Assembly: GCA_035640035.1 (NCBI GenBank)
Contig: DASQWX010000227.1
Coordinates: 1 to 5,462, forward strand
DNA from: 13-2-20CM-68-14 sp035640035
GTDB lineage: Bacteria; Actinomycetota; Thermoleophilia; Gaiellales; Gaiellaceae
Length of the DNA: 5,462 bases
Reading direction: 5' to 3'
Below, piece after piece: positions 4,548-5,462 of this stretch; the stretch's first letter is position 1, and each line of letters starts with the position of its first letter. A program made the translations under genes and the position numbers. The notes below the pieces were generated by a model, which saw only the letters and a program-made list of their open reading frames with translations, had not been told where the DNA came from and searched no databases.

Positions 4548-5162
4548 CTAGATGCGCGCGATGTTCGGGACGATCCGGCCGTGCTCGTCGAGGTGCGCGT
4601 TCCAATCCTTGTAGCGCGCATCGAGCTCGGCGAACTCGTGCCCTCGCTGCTCGAGCCTGACCGGTTGGGCGAGCTCGGGAGTCACGCGGTACTGGTACCA
4701 GGAGATCTCCCATGCGATCGTGATCACGACCTCGCCGCTGACGCCCGAGAGCGGACGGACGCTGATCTTCGGGGCGCCGAGGCTCTTGGCGATCCCGGCG
4801 ACTGTGCGGCGGAAGTCGGTCTGGTTGAAAAGGTCGGCCGCCTCGACCACCTCGCGCTCGGGCTCGGAAAGGCGCCGGAGGATCGGCTCGTCGGCAACCG
4901 GCGCTTCTGCGACCGCCGCCTTCCGCGCCTCGAACAAGCTCGAGAGCCTCAACCGGCGGCGCGGCCGGTCGGTGGAGACCGTGGGTGTGGTCGGGCTCCC
5001 TTCCCGGAGCCACCCGTACTCGAGCGCGATGTCCTGGCAGAGCGGACAGACGTCCACGAAGTTCGCCCCGTCCGGAGAAAAGCGGGTCGATCGTTCGCCC
5101 AACAGCAAGGTGCGCTCGCAGACGGCGCAGCTGCGAGTCACGGACTGCCGCGTGATCCGCAT
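4548..5162 (-). CDS. Zinc-ribbon protein with conserved C-terminal domain, function unknown
   Basis: The 204-residue product has an N-terminal four-cysteine zinc ribbon: C12-x2-C15, then C39-x2-C42 (CAVC and CPLC). A variable, Pro/Arg-rich linker follows (about 55-75). The C-terminal domain (about 100-200) contains DLFNQTDFRRTVAGIAKSLGAP, a beta segment EVVITIAW (144-151) and an aromatic WEISWYQYRV stretch. The last part, from about 168, is charged and helical. I recall such proteins from high-GC actinobacteria without a function. The ribbon suggests nucleic-acid or protein binding. The ATG at 5162 has no ribosome binding site and TATAGT 7 nt upstream, the clearest leaderless start in the window. 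It lies 48 bp after the EF-G-family gene and is read in the same direction. Confidence 0.87.
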   Translation of the reverse strand: MRITRQSVTRSCAVCERTLLLGERSTRFSPDGANFVDVCPLCQDIALEYGWLREGSPTTPTVSTDRPRRRLRLSSLFEARKAAVAEAPVADEPILRRLSEPEREVVEAADLFNQTDFRRTVAGIAKSLGAPKISVRPLSGVSGEVVITIAWEISWYQYRVTPELAQPVRLEQRGHEFAELDARYKDWNAHLDEHGRIVPNIARI

Positions 5163-5169
5163 CCGGGCG

Positions 5170-5175
5170 ACTATA
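5170..5175 (-). promoter_or_regulatory. -10 box (TATAGT) for a leaderless zinc-ribbon gene transcript
   Basis: TATAGT on the minus strand is a near-consensus -10 box and ends exactly 7 nt before the A of the ATG at 5162. The sequence between (CGCCCGG) contains no ribosome binding site. The -35 position (about 5193-5198, GTAGCG) is not consensus, so a strong -10 alone or another sigma factor is implied. Confidence 0.6.
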
Positions 5176-5210
5176 ACGACGGCGCGGGGCCTCGCTACGC
5201 GGCTCCGCCG

Positions 5211-5462
5211 TTAGACGGCCGCCTCTTCCTTCTCTTTCTTCGCCTCGGCGATCACCTTCTGAGCGATATGTGCCGGAACCTCCTCGTATCGCGCGAAGCT
5301 CATGTGGTAATCGCCACGACCCCCGGTCAGCGAGGTCAGCGACTGCGAGTAGGTGAGGATCTCCGACATCGGCACTTCGGCCTTGATCATCGTCATCCCG
5401 CCCTTCGGCTCCATCCCCTGCAAGCGGCCGCGTCGTGAATTGAGGTCGCCGTTGACCGAGCC
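5211..5462 (-). CDS. Elongation factor G family protein, C-terminal end (domain V), partial
   Basis: The minus strand is open from the right edge to a TAA at 5213-5211, giving the last 83 residues. The reading is the EF-G domain IV-V end: GDLNSRRGRLQGMEP, IKAEVPMSEI, LTGGRGDYHMSFARYEEVP and AQKVI, then a Lys/Glu-rich tail. The family are GTPases that translocate tRNA and mRNA on the ribosome. Domain V contacts the stalk base. The gene following it is not tuf, so this copy is not arranged as in the str operon (rpsL-rpsG-fusA-tuf). The SQSLTSLTGGRGDYHM wording also resembles EF-G-like paralogues (the FusA2 type) rather than the main factor. The paralogue assignment is an inference, since the GTPase domain lies outside the window. 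Confidence 0.9.
   Translation of the reverse strand, partial: GSVNGDLNSRRGRLQGMEPKGGMTMIKAEVPMSEILTYSQSLTSLTGGRGDYHMSFARYEEVPAHIAQKVIAEAKKEKEEAAV

Noticed and set aside
1..5462. CRISPR array, insertion sequence, integrase or toxin-antitoxin pair
   Set aside because: No regularly spaced repeats, no transposase or recombinase motifs, and no small paired genes of that kind were found on either strand.

Overview
The window is GC-rich (roughly 60-70% G+C in sampled lines) and bacterial, and almost all of its protein genes lie on the minus strand. Several features suggest an actinobacterium, perhaps of the Thermoleophilia type: strong GC3 bias, several genes with no Shine-Dalgarno but a TANNNT box 7-8 nt before the ATG (leaderless starts), a short RNase HI, and small conserved proteins that I remember from that group. 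The taxon is inference. No search was run.

Layout from right to left, the direction of most transcription. (1) 5462-5211: C-terminal end of an elongation factor G-family GTPase. (2) 5162-4548: a zinc-ribbon protein of unknown function. (3) 4540-4400: an intergenic stretch with two copies of a GTCCGGGG...CCCCGGAC palindrome plus further hairpins. (4) 4358-4131: a 75-residue arginine-rich conserved small protein. (5) 4103-2592: an aldehyde dehydrogenase, followed without a gap by an RNase Z-like metallo-beta-lactamase hydrolase (to 1855) whose best start is an AUA overlapping the dehydrogenase stop. (6) 1474-1851: the only plus-strand gene, a 125-residue orphan, divergent from its left neighbour and convergent with the hydrolase. 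(7) 1438-714: a translationally coupled pair, a stand-alone NIF3/YqfO-type insertion domain and an RNase HI. (8) 690-617: tRNA-Gly(GCC) with its own promoter. (9) 544-485: the 3' end of a second tRNA-like gene (T arm, acceptor strand, CCA) followed by an intrinsic terminator. (10) 406-1: the N-terminal part of a SNF2/DEAD-type helicase running off the left edge.

How it fits together: the right 4.8 kb looks like ordinary vertically inherited chromosome (translation factor, RNase H, dehydrogenase, hydrolase and small conserved proteins). The left 0.6 kb is different. It has an orphan tRNA 3' end with its terminator next to a lower-GC helicase gene with relaxed codon use, of the type often found in phage-defence loci such as DISARM. 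The likeliest reading is that the window catches the edge of an accessory or defence island at a tRNA locus, but only 135 codons of that island are visible. I do not see a complete new system here.
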